In this document: positions 1 through 7,769 of the stretch, piece after piece
Position numbering within the stretch: the first letter of the stretch is position 1
Layout: every line of letters begins with the position of its first letter
Assembly (NCBI GenBank): GCA_041618535.1
Contig: JBFKFP010000035.1
Location: 1 to 21,201, forward strand
Length of the DNA: 21,201 nucleotides
Reading direction: 5' to 3'
DNA from: SHLJ01 sp041618535
GTDB lineage: Bacteria; Bacteroidota; Bacteroidia; Flavobacteriales; Flavobacteriaceae
Notes under the pieces: generated by a model
What the model saw: the letters and a program-made list of their open reading frames with translations, nothing else
Database searches by the model: none
What the model was told of the DNA's origin: nothing
Position numbers and translations under genes: made by a program

Positions 1-1
1 C

Positions 2-604
2 GGAGTCGGTCGCCAGCAGGGTGTCGACTATCCTTTTGTTGCCACAATGATGAGGGACGGACGAACTTTGATAGACGTAGATCTTCAGGGGACTTCATTT
101 ATAGTGGAGGCCTTTGATGGCGAGAACGCCTGGGCGATGAATTTTCAGACCCAAAAAGCCGAGGCCTTTGATTCAGAGACATCCTTAAATTATAAAAACG
201 AAGCTATGGATCAAATTCCGGATCCGTTTTTTAATTACAAGGAAAAAGGCTATTCGGTTGAATTGATCGCGGAGGAATCTTTTGAAGGCACCGACGTTTT
301 CAAGATCAAACTAACCAAGAAGCCCGTTGTTGTTGATGGGCAGGAAGAGGAAAATGTGGATTTTTACTTTTTCGATACAGAAAATTATGTCCCTATAGCC
401 ATAGAATCTGTGGTAAAATCTGGGCCAGCTAAAGGAGCCACCGCACAAACCATTATGTCTGATTACCAGGAGGTGGACGGGAAATATTTGCCTTTTGCCG
501 TTACAGAAAAATTCAACGGCCAGGTGAACCTTGAGATGATCTACAAAACCGTGGAATTCAATACTGAAATTGACGAGACTATTTTCGTCATGCCAAAGGA
601 ATAA
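2..604 (+). CDS. LolA-fold-like exported protein, 5' truncated by the window edge
   Basis: The reading frame is open to the left edge (residues before the first visible Met read GVGRQQGVDYPFVAT), so the true start and any signal peptide lie outside the window; the Met at position 47 is internal. The product aligns over its whole visible length with the next gene: FDGE..W..NF.TQKAE, KGY.VELI, FKIKL.K.PV, YFFDTEN.VPIAI and SDYQEV are shared. Both resemble the Bacteroidota proteins usually called outer membrane lipoprotein-sorting (LolA-like) proteins, a beta-rich fold that shields acyl chains. That assignment is from overall pattern only, and no lipoprotein-carrier function is shown. No terminator is visible before the next gene, 97 bp downstream, so the pair may be co-transcribed. 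Confidence 0.75.
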   Translation, partial: GVGRQQGVDYPFVATMMRDGRTLIDVDLQGTSFIVEAFDGENAWAMNFQTQKAEAFDSETSLNYKNEAMDQIPDPFFNYKEKGYSVELIAEESFEGTDVFKIKLTKKPVVVDGQEEENVDFYFFDTENYVPIAIESVVKSGPAKGATAQTIMSDYQEVDGKYLPFAVTEKFNGQVNLEMIYKTVEFNTEIDETIFVMPKE

Positions 605-701
605 TAAATGGCTGTTAATATTTGAAAAAAGAGCTTTCCTGGCGTAACAATTTCGTAATTTTAAGGTCAAATGTTCAACATTTCACATTAAATAAATTTA
701 C

Positions 702-1493
702 ATGAAAACTTTAAAACTTTTTTTAGTGGCTTTGACTGTCGGTTTTGCCACATCTGTGTGTGCGCAAACGGCAGACGAAATCATCAATAATTATTTTGAG
801 AATACCGGTGGTATCGAGAACTGGAGAGCTATCGAAGGTCTCAAAATGTCTGCTAAAGTCAATAACGGCGGAATGGAAATTCCAATCGAAATTGTACAAC
901 TAAAGGGTGGAAAGCAAATGACTGTAATCAATTTCCAGGGACAGACCATCAAGCAGAATGTCTTCGATGGTGAAACGCTATGGAGCACCAATTTTATGAC
1001 TCAAAAAGCTGAAAAAAGCGATTCGGAAGTTGCGGCTATGTTTAAAAATGAATCCAATGACTTCCCGGATTCATTCCTGGATTACAAGGATAAGGGGTAC
1101 ACCGTGGAGCTAATTGGCAAGGAAGATATGGACGGAACCGAATGTTTTAAGATCAAATTGGTTAAGGAACCGGTCATCATTGATGGCAAAGAAGAAGAAG
1201 ATATCTCTTACTATTTCTTCGATACAGAAAATTTCGTCCCTATCGCTATTCAGAAAGAGATCAAAATGGGTCCAAGCAAAGGCAAGATCTCTGAAGTGAC
1301 TTTCAGCGACTACCAGGAGGTAGGTGATGTTTACATGCCATTCAGCATGTCACAGGGCTTAAAAGACGGCCCCTCCTCTCCTATCACGATGGAGAAGATT
1401 GAACTCAATCCTGAGGTTGACGATAAGGAATTCATGTTTCCTGAGGATGCCGAAGAAGGAGAAAAAAAAGATGACAACGACAATAAAAACTAA
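702..1493 (+). CDS. LolA-fold-like exported protein (tandem paralog)
   Basis: 263 residues. An N-terminal signal peptide is clear (MKTLKLFLVALTVGFATSVC, then AQ), with cleavage probable after Ala in CAQ. The mature part is beta-rich and closely resembles the upstream truncated gene. It keeps paired blocks such as FDGETLW, TQKAEKSDSE, DYKDKGYTVELIG, YYFFDTENFVPIAI and SDYQEVGDVYMPF. The C-terminus ends in a charged low-complexity tail (EEGEKKDDNDNKN) that the paralog lacks. The start follows an A/T-rich leader without a Shine-Dalgarno sequence, normal for Bacteroidota. A hairpin terminator follows directly. The likely location is the periplasm. A role in lipid or lipoprotein handling is inferred from fold family only; the substrate is unknown. 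Confidence 0.8.
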   Translation: MKTLKLFLVALTVGFATSVCAQTADEIINNYFENTGGIENWRAIEGLKMSAKVNNGGMEIPIEIVQLKGGKQMTVINFQGQTIKQNVFDGETLWSTNFMTQKAEKSDSEVAAMFKNESNDFPDSFLDYKDKGYTVELIGKEDMDGTECFKIKLVKEPVIIDGKEEEDISYYFFDTENFVPIAIQKEIKMGPSKGKISEVTFSDYQEVGDVYMPFSMSQGLKDGPSSPITMEKIELNPEVDDKEFMFPEDAEEGEKKDDNDNKN

Positions 1494-1499
1494 TTATGA

Positions 1500-1531
1500 A
1501 TCCCCGGCCTTTATCAGACGGGGATTTTTTA
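1500..1531 (+). terminator. Rho-independent terminator after the LolA-like pair
   Basis: A 7-bp perfect stem (ATCCCCG at 1500-1506 with CGGGGAT at 1519-1525) with a 12-nt loop is followed by a run of T to 1530. It sits 7 bp after the stop codon of the second paralog and 25 bp before the next start, so it separates the two transcription units. Confidence 0.85.
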
Positions 1532-1555
1532 TAAAATTTTAATTCAACCAGTCAA

Positions 1556-4500
1556 ATGAGAAAATTAGTCCTAGCACTTCTTTTTGGTTTTGGCCTGTTT
1601 TCATTTCCGGCCGAAGCACAGCAAACAGATGATAATATAAAGCTTGAAGAGCTTTTCGGAGATCTTCGTGCAAGACAGATTGGCCCGGCCCTGATGAGTG
1701 GCCGTATCAACGATATGGAGGCTCATCCATCCAATGCCCGCATAATATATGCAGGTACTGCCGGTGGTGGTGTCTGGAAATCGAATGACGGTGGAACCAC
1801 GTACAATCCCATTTTTGATGAATATTGCCAATCTATTGGTGCAGTTGCTGTTGATCCCAATGACCCGGATAACACCATTTGGGTTGGTACGGGTGAAACC
1901 TGGACGCGAAACAGTGTGTCTATCGGTGATGGCCTGTATAAATCAACAGATGGCGGCGCGACCTGGAACAAGATAGGCTTCGATAAATCGGAACGGATCG
2001 CCAACATTATCATTAATCCGGAGAATTCCAACGAGGTGTATGTTGGTATCCTTGGAGCACTCTGGTCTGACAGTGACGAGCGAGGCGTTTACAAATCGAC
2101 CGATGGCGGTAATACCTGGGACAAAATTTTATATGTCAATAAGCAAACTGGGTGTGCCGATATGGCCATTGACCCGACCGATCCCAATACCATCTACGCT
2201 TCAATGTGGGAATTCAGAAGAACCGCATGGTCTTTTAATTCCGGGGGAGATAATTCAGCCTTATATAAATCTACAGACGGTGGAAAAAACTGGAAAAAGA
2301 TCCACAACGGTTTCCCTGAAGGAAAACTGGGGAGATTAGCTATTGCAGTAGCGCCATCCAATCCGGCAATCCTTTATACGGTTATTGAAGCTGAAGAGGA
2401 CAGCAAGAAGGGTCTTTACAGATCGGATGATGCAGGAGCCAGCTGGAAACAACTGAATAACGATTTCGGTATAACTGTCCGTCCATTCTATTTTTCAAGA
2501 ATAGTTGTGGATCCAAGGGATCCGGACGTTGTTGTCAAAGGTGGTTTAAGCGGGTCTATCTCGAGAGACGGAGGAAAGACCTTCAAGAATCTGGGTAACA
2601 TGCACAGTGACATTCACGATATCATCTTTGATATAAATAATTCCGACATGATGCATGTTGGAACTGATGGTGGCGTTTATAGAACGTGGAATGGCGGTAC
2701 AACCATGGAGATCGTGGAAAACCTTCCCCTTTCCCAGTTTTATCACATAAGTGTTGATGATGAAGAGCCCTATAATGTTTATGGCGGGCTACAGGACAAC
2801 GGTTCCTGGTACGGGCCATCATCTGCTGGCGGCGGTGTTAAAGCCCGCGACTGGGTGTCTGTTGGCGGTGGTGACGGATTCAGGGTTTTAAGGCATCCTG
2901 CCAGGAAGATAATTTATTCCGAAATGCAAGGTGCGGAAAACGTCTGGCGTTTTGATATGGAAAACAAACTGGTCAAAACAGTACAGCCTCTGGAAGTTGA
3001 AGGCTATCCACAACTGCGCTTTAACTGGAATCCTCCAATGGCGGTAAGTGTTCATCAACCTGATCGTTTCTACATGGGAAGCCAGTTTCTGCATAAATCG
3101 GAAGACATGGGAGACACCTGGGAGATCATTTCCCCGGACCTGACCACAAACGATCCTGCCAAACAACAACAGGAGGACTCCGGTGGATTATCTATGGATA
3201 ACTCAGGAGCGGAAAACCATACAACTATTTTCACTATTACTGAATCTCCTCTGGATGAAAACGTGATCTGGGTTGGTACAGACGACGGGAATGTACAAGT
3301 TACCCGCAACGGTGGTAAATCATGGACAAATACAACACCAAACATAAAAGGACTTCCTGCAAATACATGGGTTTATCATATCGAAGCCAGTGTACATGGC
3401 AAGGGAACCGCCTATGCAGTCTTTGATGGTCACACACGTGGAGACATGAAACCCTATGCATACAAAACTACCGATTATGGTAATACATGGTCCAATATTA
3501 TAAGTGATGATGTAGAGATCTTTGCAAGGAATATTCAGGAGGATTACGAAAATGAAAATGTGTTGTTCCTGGGTACCGAGTTTGGTTTATACATCACTAT
3601 AAATGGAGGGAAATCCTGGAGCAAGTTTGAGAACAACATGCCATCTGCTGCAGTTCATTTTATAGATCTTCAGAAAAGAACCAACGATCTGGTAATGGGT
3701 ACGCACGGGCGTGGTGTGATCATCATAGATGATATCTCACCACTCAGGGAGATCAACTCGGAGGTGATGTCGAAGAAAGTACATTTCTTTAGCAGCCATC
3801 CTTTTGTAATGTCTGATCAGACCGGGTCTTTTGGAAATGGCTTTGGTGCTGAAACACAGTTTGTAGGACCTAGTGCATCAAGATCGGCTCAGATAAAATA
3901 CTTATTGCCGAAACGTCACACCTTTGGAAAGATGGACATGGAGATCCAGGATATGGATGGTAATAAAGTGGCTTCCTTGAGTCCCGGAAAATCAAAGGGA
4001 ATCAACATTGTAAACTGGAACTTTACGATGAAGCAACCCAGGGTTGCTAAAGGAAAGACCTTTAGTTTTGGAGGATTTACCTCACCCAGGGTTCCCGAAG
4101 GCCAGTATAAAGCTGTGCTAACCAAAGGAAAAGATACATTCGAGCATATATTTGAAGTTGTAAACGACAAGCGCACGGGTTTGAGCACGTCAGATCATGC
4201 CTTGAAACACGAGGTAACCATGAAACTGTACAACATGACCCAGGAGCTGGCTTACATGGTTTATGAGCTTGATGCATTAATAGAGGCTACCGAGAACAGT
4301 AAAAAGATTAACAACTCATTAAATGCCCTGAAGGAAACACTTGTAATAACAACCGGTGACAATTATGTGAGTTCAGCCGAACCTCAATTACGTGAAAAAA
4401 TGGCCGACCTTTACAGTAAGATAGCAGGCAGCTACGACAAGCCAACAAAATCTGAAATGGCAAGTTTAAAAGTGATCGAGGCTCGCTTTTCAAAGGCCAA

Positions 4501-4582
4501 AGACGATTTCGAGAAACTCAAAAAGAAGGCCAAGGTGGAAGATCTGGAGTTGAAGACATTCGACGACTTCATCAATGAATAG
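1556..4582 (+). CDS. Exported Asp-box (BNR/sortilin-like) beta-propeller protein
   Basis: 1008 residues. Signal peptide MRKLVLALLFGFGLFSFPAEA, then QQ. Residues from about 60 to 725 contain at least nine Asp-box motifs of the S/T-x-D/N-x-G-x-x-W/F kind, for example KSNDGGTTY, KSTDGGATW, KSTDGGNTW, KSTDGGKNW, RSDDAGASW, SRDGGKTF, TRNGGKSW, KTTDYGNTW and TINGGKSW. This indicates one or two multi-bladed propellers, as in the sortilin (VPS10) N-terminal and BNR glycosidase-like families. The propeller ends near GTHGRGVIIIDD. A beta-rich region (about 745-885) and then a helical, Lys/Glu-rich tail (about 885-1008) follow. Such proteins are often annotated as glycosyl hydrolases, but no catalytic residues can be assigned here. 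No obvious type IX secretion C-terminal domain is seen. It is probably periplasmic or surface exposed; the substrate is unknown. Confidence 0.85.
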   Translation: MRKLVLALLFGFGLFSFPAEAQQTDDNIKLEELFGDLRARQIGPALMSGRINDMEAHPSNARIIYAGTAGGGVWKSNDGGTTYNPIFDEYCQSIGAVAVDPNDPDNTIWVGTGETWTRNSVSIGDGLYKSTDGGATWNKIGFDKSERIANIIINPENSNEVYVGILGALWSDSDERGVYKSTDGGNTWDKILYVNKQTGCADMAIDPTDPNTIYASMWEFRRTAWSFNSGGDNSALYKSTDGGKNWKKIHNGFPEGKLGRLAIAVAPSNPAILYTVIEAEEDSKKGLYRSDDAGASWKQLNNDFGITVRPFYFSRIVVDPRDPDVVVKGGLSGSISRDGGKTFKNLGNMHSDIHDIIFDINNSDMMHVGTDGGVYRTWNGGTTMEIVENLPLSQFYHISVDDEEPYNVYGGLQDNGSWYGPSSAGGGVKARDWVSVGGGDGFRVLRHPARKIIYSEMQGAENVWRFDMENKLVKTVQPLEVEGYPQLRFNWNPPMAVSVHQPDRFYMGSQFLHKSEDMGDTWEIISPDLTTNDPAKQQQEDSGGLSMDNSGAENHTTIFTITESPLDENVIWVGTDDGNVQVTRNGGKSWTNTTPNIKGLPANTWVYHIEASVHGKGTAYAVFDGHTRGDMKPYAYKTTDYGNTWSNIISDDVEIFARNIQEDYENENVLFLGTEFGLYITINGGKSWSKFENNMPSAAVHFIDLQKRTNDLVMGTHGRGVIIIDDISPLREINSEVMSKKVHFFSSHPFVMSDQTGSFGNGFGAETQFVGPSASRSAQIKYLLPKRHTFGKMDMEIQDMDGNKVASLSPGKSKGINIVNWNFTMKQPRVAKGKTFSFGGFTSPRVPEGQYKAVLTKGKDTFEHIFEVVNDKRTGLSTSDHALKHEVTMKLYNMTQELAYMVYELDALIEATENSKKINNSLNALKETLVITTGDNYVSSAEPQLREKMADLYSKIAGSYDKPTKSEMASLKVIEARFSKAKDDFEKLKKKAKVEDLELKTFDDFINE

Positions 4583-4588
4583 ACAAAG

Positions 4589-4618
4589 AGAGCCGGTTCA
4601 ATCAACCGGCTCTTTTTT
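4589..4618 (+). terminator. Rho-independent terminator after the Asp-box protein gene
   Basis: A 10-bp perfect stem (AGAGCCGGTT at 4589-4598 with AACCGGCTCT at 4604-4613), a 5-nt loop (CAATC) and a T run through 4618. It begins 7 nt after the stop codon. Confidence 0.92.
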
Positions 4619-4700
4619 GTTGATAAACCCGTTAAAAACATCTCAGGGCCCTAAAGATGGTAAATGGTGAAATCCATATTTTTATATCAAATCACCCATC

Positions 4701-5117
4701 ATGAACAATCGAGACCAAGCCCTGAAGAGTATTCGGCCTGAATACTCAAGTTCTACAATCAATGAGCACATGAGCACTGACGAACGCTTCCAGAACCTGG
4801 TTCTGAGACCCGTTATTAAGATGCAACATCCCTTGTTAATGGCCGCTTTCCGAAATTATATAACTAAACATAAAAATGTTTTCTTTGATTTATCTCTTGA
4901 GAAGCGCATCGATTATATCGAAAATGCCATTCATAAGAATATGAAATTCAGGAACTCGCTCAAAGGGATGATAATCGGGATGTTCACTTCGGAAGAATAC
5001 CAGCTTTACATCGGTAACAGCTCTGCTTTGAACAAACGAATGATGAACATAGTAAAGGAGCGTTTCCTTTCCCATATTCAGTTATTTGAGAAACCGGAAT
5101 TCCTTACAGCTGTGTGA
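4701..5117 (+). CDS. Small conserved protein of unknown function
   Basis: 138 residues, mostly helical, soluble, no signal peptide or membrane segment. It starts MNNRDQALKSIRPE, and its most characteristic part is the central block around residues 66-100 (SLEKRIDYIENAIHKNMKFR, then NSLKGMIIGMFT and EEYQLY). From memory, similar short flavobacterial proteins carry the database name glyoxalase, but I see none of the metal-binding His/Glu pattern of a vicinal-oxygen-chelate fold, so that name should not be trusted. The start is supported by the preceding terminator and an A/T-rich leader. The stop codon TGA abuts the stop of the convergent DUF2461 gene with no intervening base. Confidence 0.75.
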   Translation: MNNRDQALKSIRPEYSSSTINEHMSTDERFQNLVLRPVIKMQHPLLMAAFRNYITKHKNVFFDLSLEKRIDYIENAIHKNMKFRNSLKGMIIGMFTSEEYQLYIGNSSALNKRMMNIVKERFLSHIQLFEKPEFLTAV

Positions 5118-5798
5118 TCATATCAGGCTTACACCATTGAGATCGGTGGTAAGCACATCGCTCATATAGTCAAAATATGGTCTGATGGCCTTAAAGGATT
5201 TGTCTATTTCCTGTAAAAAGCCTGGCGAGGTCACCTCCTTATCGGAAAAGGTTTTCGTGAAAATAAATTGTTTCTTCCTTATCAGATCGATGGCCGGATG
5301 CTCCTTTTGAAAACCTTTTGGAGCGGTCTTAACTTCATCTCCAACAAGTTCACCCCAAACCGATTTAAATTCAGAATTTGTCATTATTTCCCTTATTTCT
5401 GAATCATCTGTTTCGAATTCCTTACGGATCCGGTAAAGATCATCCTTGTTGGGCTCCCAAAATCCCGTTGCGATGAAAGAGCCATTCTTTGGAGAAATAT
5501 GAAGATAATACCCACCCCTTAATTCAGGTTTCTTCCTATGGAAAGATCCGCCAAAATGAGTTTTATAAGGAGTTTTATCATTAGAGAATCTCACATCCCT
5601 GTATATGCGGAATAATTTCATCTTGTCTACCTGGTCATGCTGATTGAGATCATTGAAAATTTGATTATAAAATTCCTTTACCCCAGACTCTATTGATTTG
5701 AATTCCTTTTTGTGTTCGGTGAACCAGTCACGATTATTGTTCTCCGACAAATCAGTTAGAAATTTCAGGGCCTCTTTAGGAATAGTTATGCTCATCAT
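5118..5798 (-). CDS. DUF2461 (TIGR02453-type) protein
   Basis: 226 residues. It matches the DUF2461 family, whose members are about 220 residues and of unknown biochemical role. The hallmark block FRIYRDVRFSNDKTPYKTHF lies near residues 62-82, preceded by NNRDWFTEHK near the N-terminus and followed by GGYYLHISP and GFWEP. No signal peptide or membrane segment, so probably cytoplasmic. The first two codons are both ATG, and either may be used; the A-rich leader directly precedes the first. An upstream hairpin terminator separates it from the gene before it. Its 3' end meets the convergent small gene stop-to-stop. Confidence 0.88.
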   Translation of the reverse strand: MMSITIPKEALKFLTDLSENNNRDWFTEHKKEFKSIESGVKEFYNQIFNDLNQHDQVDKMKLFRIYRDVRFSNDKTPYKTHFGGSFHRKKPELRGGYYLHISPKNGSFIATGFWEPNKDDLYRIRKEFETDDSEIREIMTNSEFKSVWGELVGDEVKTAPKGFQKEHPAIDLIRKKQFIFTKTFSDKEVTSPGFLQEIDKSFKAIRPYFDYMSDVLTTDLNGVSLI

Positions 5799-5823
5799 TT
5801 TTTAATTTAAACGTTTAAAATAC

Positions 5824-5849
5824 AAAAAAGTCCCCTTTCCGGGGACTTT
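5824..5849 (-). terminator. Rho-independent terminator of the minus-strand exported-protein gene
   Basis: Read on the minus strand, a 9-bp perfect stem (AAAGTCCCC at 5849-5841 with GGGGACTTT at 5835-5827) closes a 5-nt loop, and the T run continues to 5824. It lies about 24 nt after the stop codon of the gene at 5873-6421 and before the DUF2461 start. Confidence 0.9.
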
Positions 5850-5872
5850 CATCACGAATTCAAGTTGTTGTA

Positions 5873-6421
5873 TCAGAATGACAACTTGTTGAATTTCATA
5901 TTGATCACTTTAAAATCGTCACGGTCCAGGTAGTCAACAATGAGGCTGCCTTCTTCATCGAAATATCCAAAACCGACCAGACCATCGATCTTGATCAAAT
6001 ATAGGTTCGGAGTGGATGAAATTATGGCCGTGGCGAGAACTGAACTTTTTTCGGGATCTGACAGTATATCAAAGCCCTTGTCATTTACTGAGAAAAAGTA
6101 CTTTTTCCCTTTGAACTCATAATAATTTAGCTCGATCTTTTCGTCGTAAAATGAATCACGGTCTGAATCAATCGATATGGTTTTAGTGACTTTGACCCCA
6201 GGTAAATAGCGATCCTGATTCAGTTCGCCTTTCTGCATTGGGTCGGTCATTATAGACTGTTCTTTAATGGTCTTTACCTTGACCTTAGACTTTAAGCCAT
6301 TTGCTTTATCATCATTTTCTACAATTTGCACAGTTGTTTCTTCCATACGGTCTACTGTGTCTGTCTGTGCGTAGGTTCCAGTAAACAATAGTAATATGAA
6401 TATGTAAATTAATCGTTTCAT
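5873..6421 (-). CDS. Exported protein of unknown function
   Basis: 182 residues that I do not recognise. The N-terminus is a clear signal peptide (MKRLIYIFILLLFTGTYA, then QTDTVDR). The mature protein is charged, with an early segment rich in Lys, Asp and Gln (KANGLKSKVKVKTIKEQS). Its C-terminal half is beta-rich: IELNYYEFKGKKYFFSVN, then SSVLATAII, GLVGFGYFDEEGSLIVDYL. No lipobox Cys follows the signal sequence, so a soluble periplasmic protein is likely. The mscS-type gene lies 63 bp upstream on the same strand with no convincing terminator between them, so co-transcription is possible. A strong terminator follows. Confidence 0.75.
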   Translation of the reverse strand: MKRLIYIFILLLFTGTYAQTDTVDRMEETTVQIVENDDKANGLKSKVKVKTIKEQSIMTDPMQKGELNQDRYLPGVKVTKTISIDSDRDSFYDEKIELNYYEFKGKKYFFSVNDKGFDILSDPEKSSVLATAIISSTPNLYLIKIDGLVGFGYFDEEGSLIVDYLDRDDFKVINMKFNKLSF

Positions 6422-6484
6422 TTTATTTGTTTTCAGGGTTAAAAATCATTTCGAAGCGGATAGTGGGATCTTCCGTCCCTAAAA

Positions 6485-7390
6485 TTAGTTCTGACTTGGC
6501 TTAGCTTCAACGGCTTCAGTCAAGTTCATCACGGCCGGTTTATCAAATTGCAGCGTTCTGATTGGAAACGGAATGTTTATATCTTCCCTGTCGAATGCTT
6601 TCTTTAACGCGATAATGGCCTTACTCTTGGCTCTTAGTTTCTCTAAGCCGCTTTGGGCTTCGATCCAGAAACGACTCATAAAATTGATCGAACTATCTCC
6701 AAATTCTGTGTAGTAAAATTCAATATTGCTTTCGGGATCATCCTTATCAAAAGAAGAGGCAAGGGTCTCCCGGGTTAATCGTTCAACCTTGTCCAGGTCG
6801 GATTCGTAACCAACACCGCAAAGAAGGGTTATTCGTGTTTTAGTTGTGGTGGAAAAATTCTTAATAGGATTTTCCACCATCATTTTATTCGGGATCAGGA
6901 CTATGTTATTATCAGCCTCTTTCACTACTGTATTTCTCAGGTTTATATCTACGACCTCACCCTCATAGCCATTAGATTTGATCCAGTTTCCAATTTGGAT
7001 GTTCTTCCTTACAGATAATACAATTCCCGAGAACGTATTGGATAAAGTACCCTGAAGTGCCAAACCGATCACCAATCCTGATACACCAGCACCGGTTAAC
7101 ATAGATGTTAAAGCCTGGTTAAGATTTAAGATGGCGAGTACCAGTACCAGGGCCGCAACCACTATTCCAACAGAGGCAGCTCTGGCAACCAATCGTTGCA
7201 ATGACGGTTGTTCAACTCGGGTTGATATTATTTTAAGAACGATCTTATATATATATTTTGAAAGGAAGTAAGACACAAGTAAAACAATGAACGCAAGTCC
7301 CAGATTCGGAAGATTGCTGACAAATGCGTCAAACCATGACTGTAATTTGTCAGTTATTAATTGAATTGAAGATTCTATTTGAAGTTGCAT
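6485..7390 (-). CDS. MscS-family small-conductance mechanosensitive channel
   Basis: 301 residues, the size of core three-helix MscS proteins. Hydrophobic helices lie near residues 28-50 and 68-92. A third, pore-lining helix (about 97-127) has the typical Gly/Ala-rich pattern: GAGVSGLVIGLALQGTLSN, then TFSGIVL. It is followed by the beta domain (NIQIGNWIKSNGYEGEVVDI, NNIVLIPNKMMVENPIKNFS) and a cytoplasmic alpha/beta domain ending in FDREDINIPFPIRTLQF, the family's usual C-terminal signature. It would open under membrane tension and release solutes in hypo-osmotic shock. The start ATG at 7390 is preceded by an A/T-rich leader. The gene upstream is truA, 379 bp away. Confidence 0.92.
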   Translation of the reverse strand: MQLQIESSIQLITDKLQSWFDAFVSNLPNLGLAFIVLLVSYFLSKYIYKIVLKIISTRVEQPSLQRLVARAASVGIVVAALVLVLAILNLNQALTSMLTGAGVSGLVIGLALQGTLSNTFSGIVLSVRKNIQIGNWIKSNGYEGEVVDINLRNTVVKEADNNIVLIPNKMMVENPIKNFSTTTKTRITLLCGVGYESDLDKVERLTRETLASSFDKDDPESNIEFYYTEFGDSSINFMSRFWIEAQSGLEKLRAKSKAIIALKKAFDREDINIPFPIRTLQFDKPAVMNLTEAVEAKPSQN

Positions 7391-7769
7391 AGTGTGATTA
7401 TTTTAATGATTGTACAAATTTTAAAGGGTAGGTTTTTAGCTTTACTTCATCCTGTTTCCTGAACTTTCAGAGGACCATACAAAGGGAGTCAGAGGTGAAA
7501 ATATCATGAATCTGTTTTAAACCAGATAAAAGGAAAAGAAAGATGGACTGAATAAGCTTTCAGGAGTTCTTACGGGAAGAACACCATTGCATGAGGTTAG
7601 ATCTCAAAAGGCATTAGGAATTTCAACATGTACTTAATTCGTGATGACTACTTTCTTAATATAATGGATCAAAGAAAAATGTCAAGTCATTTAACTAATA
7701 TTAACAGCTTACAGGCTGATTTAAGAGAATTTTGCATAATAATCAACCACTTATGTTAAAATGAGTCAT
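7391..7769. other. 379-bp intergenic region, no convincing gene
   Basis: This is the only stretch over 300 bp without an assigned gene, between the end of the his-truA operon and the mscS-type gene. It holds a 6-bp perfect hairpin (GTTCTT at 7566-7571, loop ACGGG, AAGAAC at 7577-7582) without a T run. It also holds a plus-strand open frame of 43 codons (7628-7759, beginning MYLIRDDYFLNIM) with no recognisable product. No tRNA, no clear terminator and no full-consensus promoter were found. Confidence 0.6.

Noticed and set aside
605..701. TAATTTTA near position 652 as a promoter for the second LolA-like gene
   Set aside because: The last base of the -7 box mismatches and there is no TTTG/TTG at a suitable distance upstream.
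6422..6484. Short GGGA/TCCC stem between the MscS-type gene and the exported-protein gene as a terminator
   Set aside because: Only 4 bp and no T run.
7628..7759. 43-codon plus-strand ORF (MYLIRDDYFLNIM...) in the intergenic region as a gene
   Set aside because: No recognisable family, no promoter match, and a frame of this length is expected by chance in AT-rich sequence; mentioned only as part of the gap.
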